The notes beneath the pieces were generated by a model. The model searched no databases and was not told where the DNA came from. It was given only the letters and a program-made list of their open reading frames with translations. A stretch of DNA of 64,000 bases from Ophiobolus disseminans (Eukaryota; Ascomycota; Dothideomycetes; Pleosporales; Phaeosphaeriaceae): contig MU006233.1 of NCBI GenBank assembly GCA_010093685.1, positions 1 to 64,000 of the forward strand, in the 5' to 3' direction. Positions 44,367 to 54,762 of the stretch are shown in pieces. Every line of letters starts with the position of its first letter. Within the stretch, counting starts at the first letter, position 1. Both the position numbers and the translations under genes were made by a program.

Positions 44367-45522
44367 TCCAAATGCACGCATATCAGATTGCGGATTGTCG
44401 CCTCGTGACAAGGTCAGGGTCAGGGCCATTGGTCATTGGTGGCGTGCCCATTTCCGATCGGACCTCGGGATGCACGAGAAGCTTGGCGCATATGCTCAAC
44501 ACCCTTGAGCGTTTGCAGCGGCTGTGCAATAAGCAGTAGTATCGATGGCTCCAGCCTTGCTTTGGAGTGCAAAACACCTGCCTCTGCTACGGTAGCACAC
44601 AAGCTGCCCGCGATGTCACACATGGTGCTTCTTTTCGGCTGGTCCTGAAGGGTCCTGGCGACCTTGGCCGAAGGCGCTGAAATTGTCACTCTCGCACTTG
44701 ATTCGGTCTATCCCGTCGTCCGTGCAGCTGCGTGCCGACGTGCAAACGAGGCTGCCATCCTGTAGTTGGACACCTGTCATACATGGGCCCAAGTGATCTG
44801 CGCCGAATCTATTGACATGTGAAAGTAGTGGCATGGTGCCTCAGTCCTCCAACAGCGCATGCGACTACAGTTGTGACATATGCACAGCATCTATCATGCT
44901 TTGTCTCGACGAATTTGGGGGAAGTGAGTCGTTCCCCAGTTTAATCCAGAGACTAGTCTGCGATGTTCCTAGCCTAACAGGGCCCGCAAATCGACTTTGA
45001 GGCGGTGAACTCCCAACCTTCCAGAGCCGCCCACGCACCCGCTGCACTCTCGGCCAAGACGGTGCAGATTCCGTGCGCCTTCGGCATGCTGGCAGAGTCT
45101 GGACCAATCATAGTCCGAGATCAACATCAGTGGTCGTTTGATCTTGCCTTAAGTGCATGGCTTGGCTGCCTTTGTGAATGACCGAACCGGTTGGTGCAAT
45201 AGTACTGCGGGTCTCGCCGTGCATCATTTGACCTGCTGGTGTCGCATAACCTCCTTGCCTTCGAGGAATTTTGGCCTCTGATATCTTGGCCCTCTCATCT
45301 TCTATAATCTCCGTTCTGTTCATTTCGGTAGCGACACTGGCTGTCGGTAAGACCCCTCAATACTTCAACGCCTAAGTGGACTAGCACTAACAACAGTCTA
45401 GTGGGACCCATGCATGGTTTCTCTCCTAAAGTCACAACTCAACGCTTGTATACAACGACGAGATTCCACAGCTCTACTCAGGCTCTGAAGAGTGTTACAG
45501 ACACCCGTTTGATGTATCGATC
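44367..45522. other. 1.16-kb intergenic region, no supported gene
   Basis: Several short minus-strand frames (for example 44616-44834 and 44420-44689) contain scattered cysteines but no start-signal-splice pattern that forms a coherent protein. Left unannotated. Confidence 0.45.
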
Positions 45523-46383
45523 ATGAAACGAATCGACAGTGGATTCCATGAATCTTTTCACTCACATGGTCTCCTACTCATGGGTAGGAGCAATACTGCG
45601 CCCTCTCGACGTCAGGTGTCCAAGAAGTCTACCGTAGACGCGGCCTCACCCGTATTTTCCATGGGTCCTGTGTCACAACGGCCAGCGTCGGAGAAACGGT
45701 CGCGACCAGTTCATCAGAGATCAAAAACATCTCCGTCAGAAACATCGACAACGCGCTCCAAAGGTCACGGCCACGAATCCAAGCCTTCTTCGCGCCGAAC
45801 TTCATGCACTATCGTCGATCCCTCGAGGTCGCGCCACTACAGAATGCAGAGCTCCAACACAGTGCCTACCGCAAGCAGGCGAGACATAGACGATGTGTAC
45901 GCGCTTCACCATCGCAGCTACAGCATGTTCCAGAATCCATCGCTACACACTCGATCCGGGCTGCCCAGCCCGACACTGTCTAATACAGACAAATTTGGCT
46001 TCCCATGTACAAGCCCACGGTTTAGTGTGGATGAGGCATTGATGATGCAGCAATGTGAGCTACCAAAGAAAAGCGAAGGGACGACGGCCACTGCCGACAA
46101 GGTTGCTACCACGATGCACTGGACATCCCCATGTACCCGACGCCGCGAATACGACAGGATCGACAAAGCGAACAGCGGCTTGCGAGGCTTTATGAACCGG
46201 ATCATGCCGCGCTGCGTTTCTGGACCGCCGGAGAAATTCTACGAGAAAGATCAGTCGGACACTGGGTCGGTCCGACGCTACCGCATCGAGGACGGCGAGA
46301 GGAACGAGAGAGAGCGGGCGAGATTGCAAACGGAATCGATGCAGACACATTTGGGTACGAAGAAGAGGTGGATCTGCTTTTAG
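45523..46383 (+). CDS. Hypothetical Ser/Arg-rich protein (286 aa)
   Basis: Not recognised. A single exon, strongly basic and Ser/Thr/Arg-rich with low complexity (SEKRSRPVHQRSKTSPSETS; SKPSSRRTSCTIVDPSRSRH), so largely disordered. Short ordered-looking motifs occur at FGFPCTSPRFSVDEALMMQQ and GLRGFMNRIMPRCVSGPPEK. The latter amphipathic basic segment could bind a membrane or a partner. The C-terminus is highly charged, ending KKRWICF. There is no signal peptide. Typical of rapidly evolving Pezizomycotina proteins; probably a real gene because the frame is long and begins in a reasonable context. Confidence 0.55.
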   Translation: MKRIDSGFHESFHSHGLLLMGRSNTAPSRRQVSKKSTVDAASPVFSMGPVSQRPASEKRSRPVHQRSKTSPSETSTTRSKGHGHESKPSSRRTSCTIVDPSRSRHYRMQSSNTVPTASRRDIDDVYALHHRSYSMFQNPSLHTRSGLPSPTLSNTDKFGFPCTSPRFSVDEALMMQQCELPKKSEGTTATADKVATTMHWTSPCTRRREYDRIDKANSGLRGFMNRIMPRCVSGPPEKFYEKDQSDTGSVRRYRIEDGERNERERARLQTESMQTHLGTKKRWICF

Positions 46384-46513
46384 ATGGCATTTTTTGCTTT
46401 GCATCGTGCAGGCGTTTACAACGATACCCACAGCCGTCGAGCTTGTTGTTTTGCGGAGAGCGTCTTGGCTTAATTAGAGGTGTTGGATGCATATGGCGGG
46501 TTGGCATCAATGA

Positions 46514-46820
46514 CTACAGCTTCGCCTCCTCCTTGACAGTGCCGACCTTCAGCTTGGGTGCGTACTTCTTCAACACGCTCTCATTGTGATACTGTGCAGC
46601 GTTAGCATCCGTGCACGCCTCCCCGCCCGAGTGCCCAACACACCTTCCAAAACTGCTTGCTCGCGTCCTTGCCGCCCACTCTCTTCAGGATCTTGGCACC
46701 GCCCGGGTGCTCGTCTACGAATGTGTCCATCTTGTACACGTCGCTGTCGATGATGATGTAGAGGCCTTTGTCGACCGTGTTGTGCTCGGCGACCTGCTTG
46801 GTGGTGAGCGATTCGGACAT
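46514..46820 (-). CDS. Small cytochrome b5-like haem protein
   Basis: An 84-residue single-domain cytochrome b5 fold from two exons (46820-46644, 46591-46514) over a 52-bp intron. The first haem ligand is in FVDEHPGGAKIL, the canonical HPGG motif. The second ligand is probably His in FWKYHNESVLKKY, a motif completed by the splice. It lacks a transmembrane tail, so it is a soluble b5-type electron carrier or haem-binding protein rather than the ER-anchored form. Such short b5 proteins are common in fungi. A CCAAT motif lies about 155 bp upstream. The partner is unknown. Confidence 0.9.
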
Positions 46821-47174
46821 TGCGAGCGGAGGACGGTCGCGTCGGATGGTGGGTTGTATGGGCGTGCAAGTCTGGGGGGCTTCCTAAGGTCAAGATTCGA
46901 GGCCGAGCAGCTGCCTTCTTGCCGAGGTCCGTTGCGTCTGCAGGTCGGTGCTGACACGCATTTCCATCCGCCGTGATTGGCGGCACCCAGACCCTTAGAC
47001 TAGGCCGTATTGGGCATCGCCTTGGCGAGCAAAGTCGTTCATGGTCTCAATGCAGTCCGCCCTGCTTTGTGTCACCCTGCCTTCTTTGTTAGGCCATCGA
47101 ACGCGGCACAGAAGTTGGCCGTCGAACATGATGTGCTGTCTACTTGATGATCCTCCAAGTCCTTCAGACCCGCC
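46821..47174. promoter_or_regulatory. Divergent promoter (cytochrome b5-like / F-box protein)
   Basis: 354 bp between divergent starts. ATTGG at 46976-46980 is a CCAAT box on the minus strand, oriented toward the cytochrome b5-like gene; the HAP complex binds such sites and often regulates haem genes. The regulatory role is inferred. Confidence 0.45.
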
Positions 47175-48875
47175 ATGAAGACCACGGACAAGTGGCCCGT
47201 TGGGAAGGAGCAGCCAGCATGGTTTGAGCGCCTCAACGACGACGTTCTGCGGCTCGTTCTTGCTGACTTATCCCTCGACGATACCAATCATCTGTTCAAC
47301 GTCGTGGAAGTCTCGAAGCGACTGTATTTTCTCGCAATGCCTTTACTGTACCGCGACACCACGTTGGATCTGGCTAGGTCGACACATCAACGTTTGCTTC
47401 GGCGCCTCACCAGGCCTGGTGCACAGCTGCCACACGCGATTCGGATCATCAGACTGAAGGGCACCAGTAAGCAAACGCCAGTGCAGCTTCTCGACCTGTA
47501 TGTATTCTTCGGCAGCCTCACCGACATCCGCGAATTTCACTGGCATGGTACCCTGTCAATTCCCCATCGTTTTCTGGAAGTACTGTCTTGTCGACACCCC
47601 ACGGCCGAGATCTACATTGATGCGCAGAGTATCAAGCTCGGCGTTGCGGATACTACACCTACGTTAGCCTGCACGGTATTCACTCATCTAGCTGGCACAC
47701 AACTGAGAGAGTTCACCTACACTCCCATTGATGCTGCACAGATGTATGGTGGCTTCAAGCTACATCTCATACAGATGTTAAAGCGATGCCACACATTGCG
47801 AGCCCTAACGATATCCTGGACTGGAGATGAGTACAGAGATTTCCCTGAAGTACTTGCAGAAGTTCGCCAGGGGCCTTTCACAAAACTTCGAGAACTACGG
47901 TTCCTTACGCCTGCGAGAAATGGAGTCGCGTTGTTCACAGCCGGCGAAGTCTCTTTGTTGAGAGCTCACGGATGTTGGGACCTACTCGAAACGTTAAGTT
48001 TGGAACATGTTTCGCTTCTCCCGCATTTCCTGACTACGTATTCAAAACTTCGCAACCTTTGGCTCTATCATGTTGATCAAACTTCTTGGAACGTCATAGA
48101 GTCGTGGCTGGACGAAAACAATTATTCATTCGAAAACTTGGCCAATCTTCAGTTCTTTGGCATAGCTACCACCGGCTCGAATGTGGTTCAGTCCATGGTA
48201 CCTTGGGCTATTGTAAGAAGGGCTCCCAAAGTTACTACGATGTTGCTCCATCGTGCCTACTACAACCCATCGTCATATTTAGCGTCCAATGCCCTGACGG
48301 TGAGTGACGTGGAACAGCTTCGAACGTCTTGTCCAGGCCTGACATATATGTCGTTCGACATCGCAGTAAGAGGCAAATGGCCAACCCTGAAGAACAATAT
48401 TCTGCACGAGCTTGCCCAGTTTCCTGAAGCCATCGAAGTGGAGCTTTATCTCCATATGAATTTGACCTTGTTGAGTGAGATTGGTCTCAACCGCTTCAAG
48501 TGTCGTCGGGCGTTCAATCGTGTTCTACACGAGCGCCGGCAACTAGGGCTACCCTGCGATAGCAGATTCCAGATAGGGTTCAAAGTTGTTCGTCCCTTGA
48601 ATAGGTTGAGGGGTAACAGCGTTGTGCCAGACTACAACTACAGCCTGAACAAAGCTGGTGAGGTTCAAGTGTGGCGACAGAATTCGACAAAGTTGAGGGA
48701 GACCCTCCATTCAATGGGCCTGAAGGATTTGATGGGAAGGGTGACATCGAGTTGCACCCGTCTGGTCGGGTGGGGTCGCGGAGGATACACAGCGCAGCTT
48801 AAGCGACAAGAAATAAATAACCAAGGACTGGCAGGCTTTTCAGCAGACAGTATGTTATATGATCTTTTGACATAG
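47175..48875 (+). CDS. F-box-type protein, intact tandem paralogue
   Basis: A single-exon protein of 566 residues with an F-box-like N-terminus: FERLNDDVLRLVLADLSLDD then NVVEVSKRLYFLAMPLLYRD (about residues 17-60). This module usually binds Skp1 to bring substrates to an SCF ubiquitin ligase. The remainder has leucine-rich, LRR-like alternation (LRNLWLYHVDQTSWNVIESW; LETLSLEHVSLLP), suitable for a substrate-binding solenoid. Its C-terminal block (IEVELYLHMN...FNRVLHERRQLGLPC...QIGFKVVRPL) reappears in the decayed neighbour at 49227, showing a tandem duplication. The target is unknown. Confidence 0.75.
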   Translation: MKTTDKWPVGKEQPAWFERLNDDVLRLVLADLSLDDTNHLFNVVEVSKRLYFLAMPLLYRDTTLDLARSTHQRLLRRLTRPGAQLPHAIRIIRLKGTSKQTPVQLLDLYVFFGSLTDIREFHWHGTLSIPHRFLEVLSCRHPTAEIYIDAQSIKLGVADTTPTLACTVFTHLAGTQLREFTYTPIDAAQMYGGFKLHLIQMLKRCHTLRALTISWTGDEYRDFPEVLAEVRQGPFTKLRELRFLTPARNGVALFTAGEVSLLRAHGCWDLLETLSLEHVSLLPHFLTTYSKLRNLWLYHVDQTSWNVIESWLDENNYSFENLANLQFFGIATTGSNVVQSMVPWAIVRRAPKVTTMLLHRAYYNPSSYLASNALTVSDVEQLRTSCPGLTYMSFDIAVRGKWPTLKNNILHELAQFPEAIEVELYLHMNLTLLSEIGLNRFKCRRAFNRVLHERRQLGLPCDSRFQIGFKVVRPLNRLRGNSVVPDYNYSLNKAGEVQVWRQNSTKLRETLHSMGLKDLMGRVTSSCTRLVGWGRGGYTAQLKRQEINNQGLAGFSADSMLYDLLT

Positions 48876-49226
48876 TGTCAAGAACAATTGAGGATGTGGA
48901 GGAAAATTTATGGTATTGAGTAGAAAGCATGTGTGCAGGTATCATACGCAGAGTTGGTTTCAATCTGCCCCTCTTCATTCGGTCGCAGTTGCAAGCAAAC
49001 GACCAGAGCTTTAAGAGACCTGTTAGGAATTCATACTGTTTGCACGACTGGAACAAATCTAGCCTAGTGGTTGCGAACGTGGGAGCTGTTTTCCTGTATT
49101 AGGTGGGTCTTATTTCTCAACCCATTAATAAGTATAGCCTCACAACCCAAGCGACTTATCGCCCATCACCGGCATTCAACACATGATTCTCACTAAGACC
49201 TACATCAGTTGAGCCCCATACACCCA
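48876..49226. other. Spacer between the tandem F-box paralogues
   Basis: 351 bp, moderately AT-rich, with no gene. Confidence 0.5.
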
Positions 49227-50731
49227 ATGCACGCCATGTTGTGGAAGAAACCACCCTCGTCTGCCAGCGCAAGGTTTGAGAAGCTTAGCGAGGACGTGCT
49301 GATGATCGTGGTAGAGGAGGTCGACGACATCGAGGACCTGCTCTGCCTTTGTCGGGCTTCACATCAGTTTTACACGCTGGTCGTACCCTTACTTTACCGC
49401 GATATCAGCCTCGATCTATCTACCGTTTCACATCGTCGCTTGATGCGTCACCTTGTCAAGCCGGGATGTCCGGTGCTGGGGTACATCAGAATCTTGACTA
49501 TTACGAAGATCAAGGAGGGCTGTCTACGGTCCGTTTTCGACCTGGGCCTTATAGTACTAAAACTTCCGAGTCTTGAGGAGTTCAATTGTATAAAGCCGAT
49601 CGTCGTCCCGCAATGCGTTCTCCGATCGATCTCCGATGCGACAATTGACACCGAAACGAACTCTGTCATACCCATTACAACATCTGGAGTGCCTCAACCT
49701 TTGTATAGTGGGCGGCTGACCCATCTCTTGGTTCAATTCCGAAATTTGGATGAGATATATGATACTTTCAAGGCAGACATTATGCGGCTGTTGGACAACA
49801 GTTGTGTATTACAGTAGCTGAAAATGTTCGTCAACTCCGAAGACATGAAGTACTCCACAAAGACGCTGCCAACGGGTTTTCATCTCAAGCTACCGAAACT
49901 TTGAGAACTCTGGCTTCTCACTACCACTCGCATGAAACTGTTCACTACCTCGGAGCTTCAATATTGGGGCGCGCAAGGTGGCTGGGAGCTGCTGGAAGAA
50001 CTCCATTTGGACTACGTGGACGACTTTCCAGCTTCATAGACAGGACCCCTCGACTTCAGAGATTGCTTTTCCGGCAGAGCACCGAATCTGAACTGGACGA
50101 CGTCGAGAAGGTTTTAGAGTCTGCCAAGTGCAGCGTGCCGCTCGGCGACTTACAATACCTTAATTGGCTCGGTCCTGCTAGAGCGTTTTCTTTGCCAGAC
50201 GAGAAACAAGTCATACCTTGGGGCTTACTGCAGCATGCCAAACATCTTAGAATGTTGGAATTCTTCCACGTGTTCTCCGAAGGCTGGCTACCTGGTACAG
50301 ACATAGACAGGCTGACTGCAGCGGAGATCTTCCAGCTTCAGTGCCTTTGCCCAAGGTTGGAAGCGCTTCACCTAGACGTCGCATTTCGCACTAGTGGGAC
50401 CTTGATTTAACCCGATATACTTGAAGCACTCTCCAACTTTCAGAAGCCCATAAAGCTATTCATCTACCTGCATGCCAATTCCCCAGATATACAAAAATGC
50501 TGTCTGGATCGCTGGGACCTCCGCAGTATCGTTAATGTTATGTTACGAGAACGCAAGCGAAAGCAGCTTCCTTGCGGAGCCCCGTTTGAGGTAGGGTTCA
50601 AGCTCGTTCGGGAGTTCAAGAAGATTGAAGAGCACTGGTATACACCCAATTACAGGTTTTGGATTGACGTCGCAGGCGAGGTGGTTGTTGAGAAACGTTG
50701 CTCAATGCGCTCTATAGCTTGGAAAGAATAA
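49227..50731 (+). pseudogene. Decayed F-box paralogue
   Basis: Paralogous along its length to the 566-residue neighbour. The F-box part is intact (FEKLSEDVLMIVVEEVDDIE; FYTLVVPLLYRDISLDL). In the same frame it meets TAG at 49815 and TGA at 49902, although paralogous sequence continues past both (KLFTTSELQYWGAQGGWELL aligns with LFTAGEVSLLRAHGCWDLL). Near 50030 the frame shifts: the conserved reading moves to the frame beginning FIDRTPRLQRLLFRQ. That frame meets TAA at 50408 before the conserved C-terminal block (VMLRERKRKQLPCGAPFEVG). Three nonsense changes are each explicable as C-to-T (CAG, CGA, CAA), plus one frameshift. No intron model rescues the frame. Confidence 0.8.
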
Positions 50732-51066
50732 AAAAAGATGGCTAGGCGCAAGTGCTCTAGGCTACGGGACCCAGTTCGCCGAACTCTGAGGACGTTGTAC
50801 TCATGAGTAGTGCACAAATACCAGTGGCCGGATGGTTGGTGAAGATGAGAACGGGGATTCCGCCCTCCACATTCCGTCCTCGGCTGGTTTCCGCGATGCC
50901 GTTCTGTCATCCGACGCAACCCACCTTGGACATCCCGAGAGCCGCTACGATGTTAGGGCCCAAGTTATGTGTAGTCCGTTCCTCTCCTACTCAACAACCC
51001 TTTTCCTTGTGCGTATATCGAGGAGTGAGATAGAGTGCCCAGGTATTGATTGCTGCTACAACCAAC
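50732..51066. other. Promoter region of the CoA-transferase gene
   Basis: 335 bp without a gene; it holds the 5' leader of the following gene. Confidence 0.45.
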
Positions 51067-52724
51067 ATGCCGTCGATATCCCACACATTCCGCACCGCGC
51101 GTGCCTTTTCACGCAACACAACAAAGGTGCGTACAGTTTCCGAACCCAGACAGAAGCACCCGTTGACATGCATAGACATATCAGAACCTCTCGCGAAGTT
51201 TCTCGTCGTCGCTCCACCGCAATGAGATCAACAAGGTGTTTGCTAGCGCCGAGGCTGCCATCGCAGATATGAAGTCAGACAGCACCCTTCTTTGCGGTGG
51301 CTTTGGTTTGTCTGGTGTTCCAGACACTCTGATTAGCCAAGTGCAATTCACCCCCTCCATCACGGGCCTGACCGCGGTTTCTAACAATGCGGGCGTTGTG
51401 GGCGGCGGCCTGGGCCTCCTCCTTGAGAGTAAGCAAGTCAAGAAGATGATCGCTTCTTATGTCGGCGAGAATAAAGTCCTCGAACAAATGTATCTTACGG
51501 GCCAACTTGAGCTCGAACTCACGCCCCAGGGCACGCTGGCTGAACGCTGTCGCGCAGGCGGTGCCGGAATCCCTGCCTTTTACACTCCCGCCGCCTTTGG
51601 CACAGTCGTGCAAACCGGCGAGCTTGCCCTCCGCCACAACAGCGACGGCAGTGTAGCTCAATACTCCACGCCGCGCGATGTTAAAATCTTCGCTGGAAAG
51701 AGCTATGTCATGGAAGAAAGCATCAAGGGCGATTACGCTTTCATCAAAGCGTACAAAGCCGACCGCCTTGGAAACGTTCAATTCCGCTTCTCAGCCCAGA
51801 ACTTCAACGGTGCAATGGCCCGCAACGCCAAAGTAACCATCGTAGAAGCAGAGCACATTGTCGACGTGGGCGAGATAGAACCTAACGCGGTCCATGTACC
51901 CGGAATCTATGTAGACCGCGTAATCCAGTCCTCGGCCGAGAAGAAGATTGAAAAGGTTGTCAACGCAAAGGATCCCGCCGACACTGTCAGCGAACTGGGC
52001 AAAGGAGACGCAGCCTCCAAGCGCGAACGCATCGTGCGCAGGGCGGCAAAAGAATTCAAAAACGGCATGTATGCCAACCTTGGAATCGGCATGCCTATGC
52101 TTGCCCCTTCGTTCGTAGACCCCAGCGTCGAGGTGCAGTTGCAGAGCGAAAACGGCATCCTCGGCCTCGGACCGTACCCGCAAAAGGGCCTCGAAGACGC
52201 CGACCTCATCAACGCGGGCAAAGAAACCGTAACCCTCCTCCCCGGCGCATCTTGTTTTGGGTCCGAGGAGAGCTTCGGTATGATTCGCGCAGGCAAGATC
52301 AATCTCACAATCCTGGGCGCTATGCAAGTGTCCGCAAGAGGCGACCTGGCGAACTGGATGCTGCCGGGCAAGGTCAAGGGCTTTGGTGGGGCGATGGACC
52401 TGGTCAGCAATCCGGGTATGACCAAGGTGGTGGTTACAATGGAACATACAGACAAGAAAGGCAGGCCCAAGATTCTGAAGCAGTGTGAGTTTCCGCTCAC
52501 GGGCAAGGCGTGTGTGAGTCGCATAATCACCGACTTGGTAAGTGTTTTGGCTGTGGTTTGCCGTGCAACGAAAGAGACTAACGACTTGGCAGTGCGTGTT
52601 TGATGTCGATTTTACGGAGGGACTGACGTTGATTGAACTAGCGGATGGGGTGACGGTGGATGAGGTACGGACGAAGACGGGGGCAGACTTCAAGGAAGCA
52701 GCGGAGATCAAGCCCATGTTGTGA
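51067..52724 (+). CDS. Succinyl-CoA:3-oxoacid CoA-transferase, mitochondrial
   Basis: It transfers CoA from succinyl-CoA to acetoacetate in ketone-body use, in the mitochondrial matrix. Three exons (51067-51126, 51185-52537, 52593-52724) give 514 residues. The first exon plus the start of the second forms a basic, Ser/Arg-rich presequence (MPSISHTFRTARAFSRN). The alpha-type domain begins KVFASAEAAIADMKSDSTLL with GGFGLSGVPDTLI. The beta-type domain begins RIVRRAAKEFKNGMYANLGI. The catalytic Glu is about residue 342 in QSENGILGLGPYP. GASCFGSEESFGMIRAGKIN and VKGFGGAMDLVSNPGMTKVV are also typical. Both halves are fused in one chain, as usual in eukaryotes. Confidence 0.96.
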
Positions 52725-52961
52725 GGGGTGTGGCGAGGGACTGGTCTTCATGTAATCACTGTTCGCATCGAGTGTGATGCCTAGGCGTCCAAAATTGCCT
52801 TCTTTCCATCGTCTCCATCTCTTACGAAAGACTTGGATCGAGTCAAGTGTATATGTTTTATTTGTACAAAGCACAAAGTGCCAACGCGTCTTATAAACAC
52901 CGGACCATGCCCCAAAGCAACGCTTCACAAAACCCATCAGACGCTAAATGTACTCTTCGTT

Positions 52962-54450
52962 CTACTTCTTACTCACACTACCCGCGCCGTCAGTGTCGGG
53001 ATCATAGTCATCCCTCACCGGAACAGGGGTGGGGTTTGCTTCCTTGAGCGGCTTACTCGCCGCGACTTCTGCGTCACTGTCCTCTTCGTCAATGCCCTGT
53101 TCCCTGGTCCTCTGCTGCCTCTCCAGCCACTCATCGTCGCTCTCGTCATCGTCGTCGCCAACGCCCTCATAACCGCCCTCGCCTCCGTGCTCGGGATCCT
53201 TGATAAAGTTGTCGATGATCCAGTACTGCAGCGCGTTCATGATGAGCGGGAAGACGAACATGACGAAGGTGATTTGGAGGGCCGTGTTGCCCTCGGTCCA
53301 GCGCAGCGCCCAGTCGCCGACCCAGGCGATCCAGGGGAGGAAGGAGAAGATCGCGAGAACGCAGAGCTTCATGAGGAGGAGGCCGACGAAGTAGATGATG
53401 GACTGCTTGAGCCACCATGTTGCGTGGGGCGGGTGGCCGTAGTTGCCGGAGCGGATGGACTCGGGCGGGTTCGCAAGGGCGGTGTGGAGGGCGCCGCGGT
53501 GGAGGACCTTGAGCAACAGGACGAGGATGGGGATGCCGATGGTTGTCTGGGCGTGGTCAGTCATGGGGGCAGCAAATTACGGACACGTGACTTGCATCGA
53601 TGGCCAGGTTGAGCAGGTAGAAGGAGCAAGGGTTGGGCTGGTCCTCGTCGCTCGTGGCGACGGTGTTGGTCTTGGCAGCCACGTCGAACTTGCCCGAGGA
53701 CAGCATGGACATGAGGACGTTTGCGAGGTGCAGCAGGACGGAGCCGAACACCTGCTTGGAGGCGTCGAAGAACCAGATCTTGACGGGGCGGCGCGGGTGC
53801 TCCCGCCACCGCTTGACGGCGAGCGAGGACACGGCGAGCAGGCCGAGGGCGCCCTGCACGAACAGGGCAAACTGGCCCAGCAGATTGCACTCGCCGTCGC
53901 CCCTCTCCTCGTCGAGCGGGCTGCCCTGGGCGGTCGTGGCGGGGTCGGGCACGGCATGAACGGGCGTGGCGGCGGGTGCCCGGCTCGGTGTCGCTGTGGG
54001 TTCCGGCTGGACGCCCTGGATCTCGACGAGCTCCGTCTCGAATACTGCGCACGTTAGCACACCGGCCGGCCGCCGTCGCGCGCGCTACACACTCAGCGTC
54101 GCTGCGCCGGGGATGGCGCCCTGGCCGTAGCTGCCATAGCCCAGCTCGGGGGGGATCGTCAGCGTCCTGGCCTCGCCCGGACACATGTCCAGCAGGCCCT
54201 GGTCCCACCCCGCGATGACCTGACCCGCGCCCAGCTTGAAGGTGAAGGGGCGCCCGCGTTCGTAGCTCGAGTCGAACTGGCTGCCGTCCTTCTGCAGCGT
54301 GCCCCTGTAGTTCATCGACAGCGTGTCGCCATTCCTGCTCTTCCGCGTGCACTCGGCCGTGCGCGTCACCTGCACACCGAGATCCTGCGCAGCGGCGAGC
54401 GACGGTACGAGGGCAAGAGCGAGCGCGAGGACGTGTCGTGAGGGCCGCAT
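52962..54450 (-). CDS. Fusion of FKBP prolyl isomerase and STIMATE/YPL162C-like membrane protein
   Basis: Three exons (54450-54093, 54044-53587, 53546-52962) give one continuous 466-residue frame. Residues 1-22 are a signal peptide (MRPSRHVLALALALVPSLAA). An FKBP-type peptidyl-prolyl isomerase domain (about 25-130) follows, with SMNYRGTLQKDGSQFDSSYE, GAGQVIAGWDQGLLDMCPGE and IPPELGYGS, closed by LIFETELVEIQGV. After a Pro/Thr/Ala linker comes a polytopic part with five hydrophobic segments: LLGQFALFVQGALGLLAV, VLLHLANVLMSML, the segment around TTIGIPILVLLLKVL, IIYFVGLLLMKLCVLAIFSF, and FVMFVFPLIMNALQYWIID. With RRPVKIWFFDASKQVFGS these match the STIMATE/YPL162C vacuolar/ER membrane family. 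The tail is acidic. No ATG precedes the first membrane helix, so the second half has no start of its own. Confidence 0.82.
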
Positions 54451-54584
54451 GGCGGCGTGGCAGCGAGGCGGTTGATGTCGTGTCGTGGTGAGGTTGAAGG
54501 TCCATGGCGCACGCGGGCCGAGTCGAGTCGTCGGCTCCGTGCGGCGTGCTAAGCCTCGCGGCGACACCTTGTCCGCGACGCCTG

Positions 54585-54589
54585 ATTGG
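54585..54589 (-). promoter_or_regulatory. CCAAT box upstream of the FKBP fusion gene
   Basis: CCAAT on the minus strand (ATTGG as given), about 135 bp upstream of the start at 54450. Position and motif only. Confidence 0.35.
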
Positions 54590-54762
54590 CCGCCCGCGGA
54601 AGCATCTCGACATCACGTCACGGACTGCACCAGTACACCAGTACACCAGTACACAAGCGATGCCTTCATTCTAAACGCCACTAATGCAACAGAACGCCGC
54701 CAGATCCAATATATGCTTACAGCAGTGCCAGTCAGGTGCAAATAGAGTGCAGTCATGTAATG

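Noticed and set aside
49802..50410. Separate small gene starting in the middle of the F-box pseudogene
   Set aside because: Alignment to the intact paralogue shows it is a continuation of the decayed copy in a shifted frame, with no start signal of its own.
53561..54646. 361-codon minus-strand frame overlapping the FKBP fusion
   Set aside because: An alternative frame of the same exons, Arg/Ala-rich with no domain; the FKBP and membrane motifs are in the other frame.
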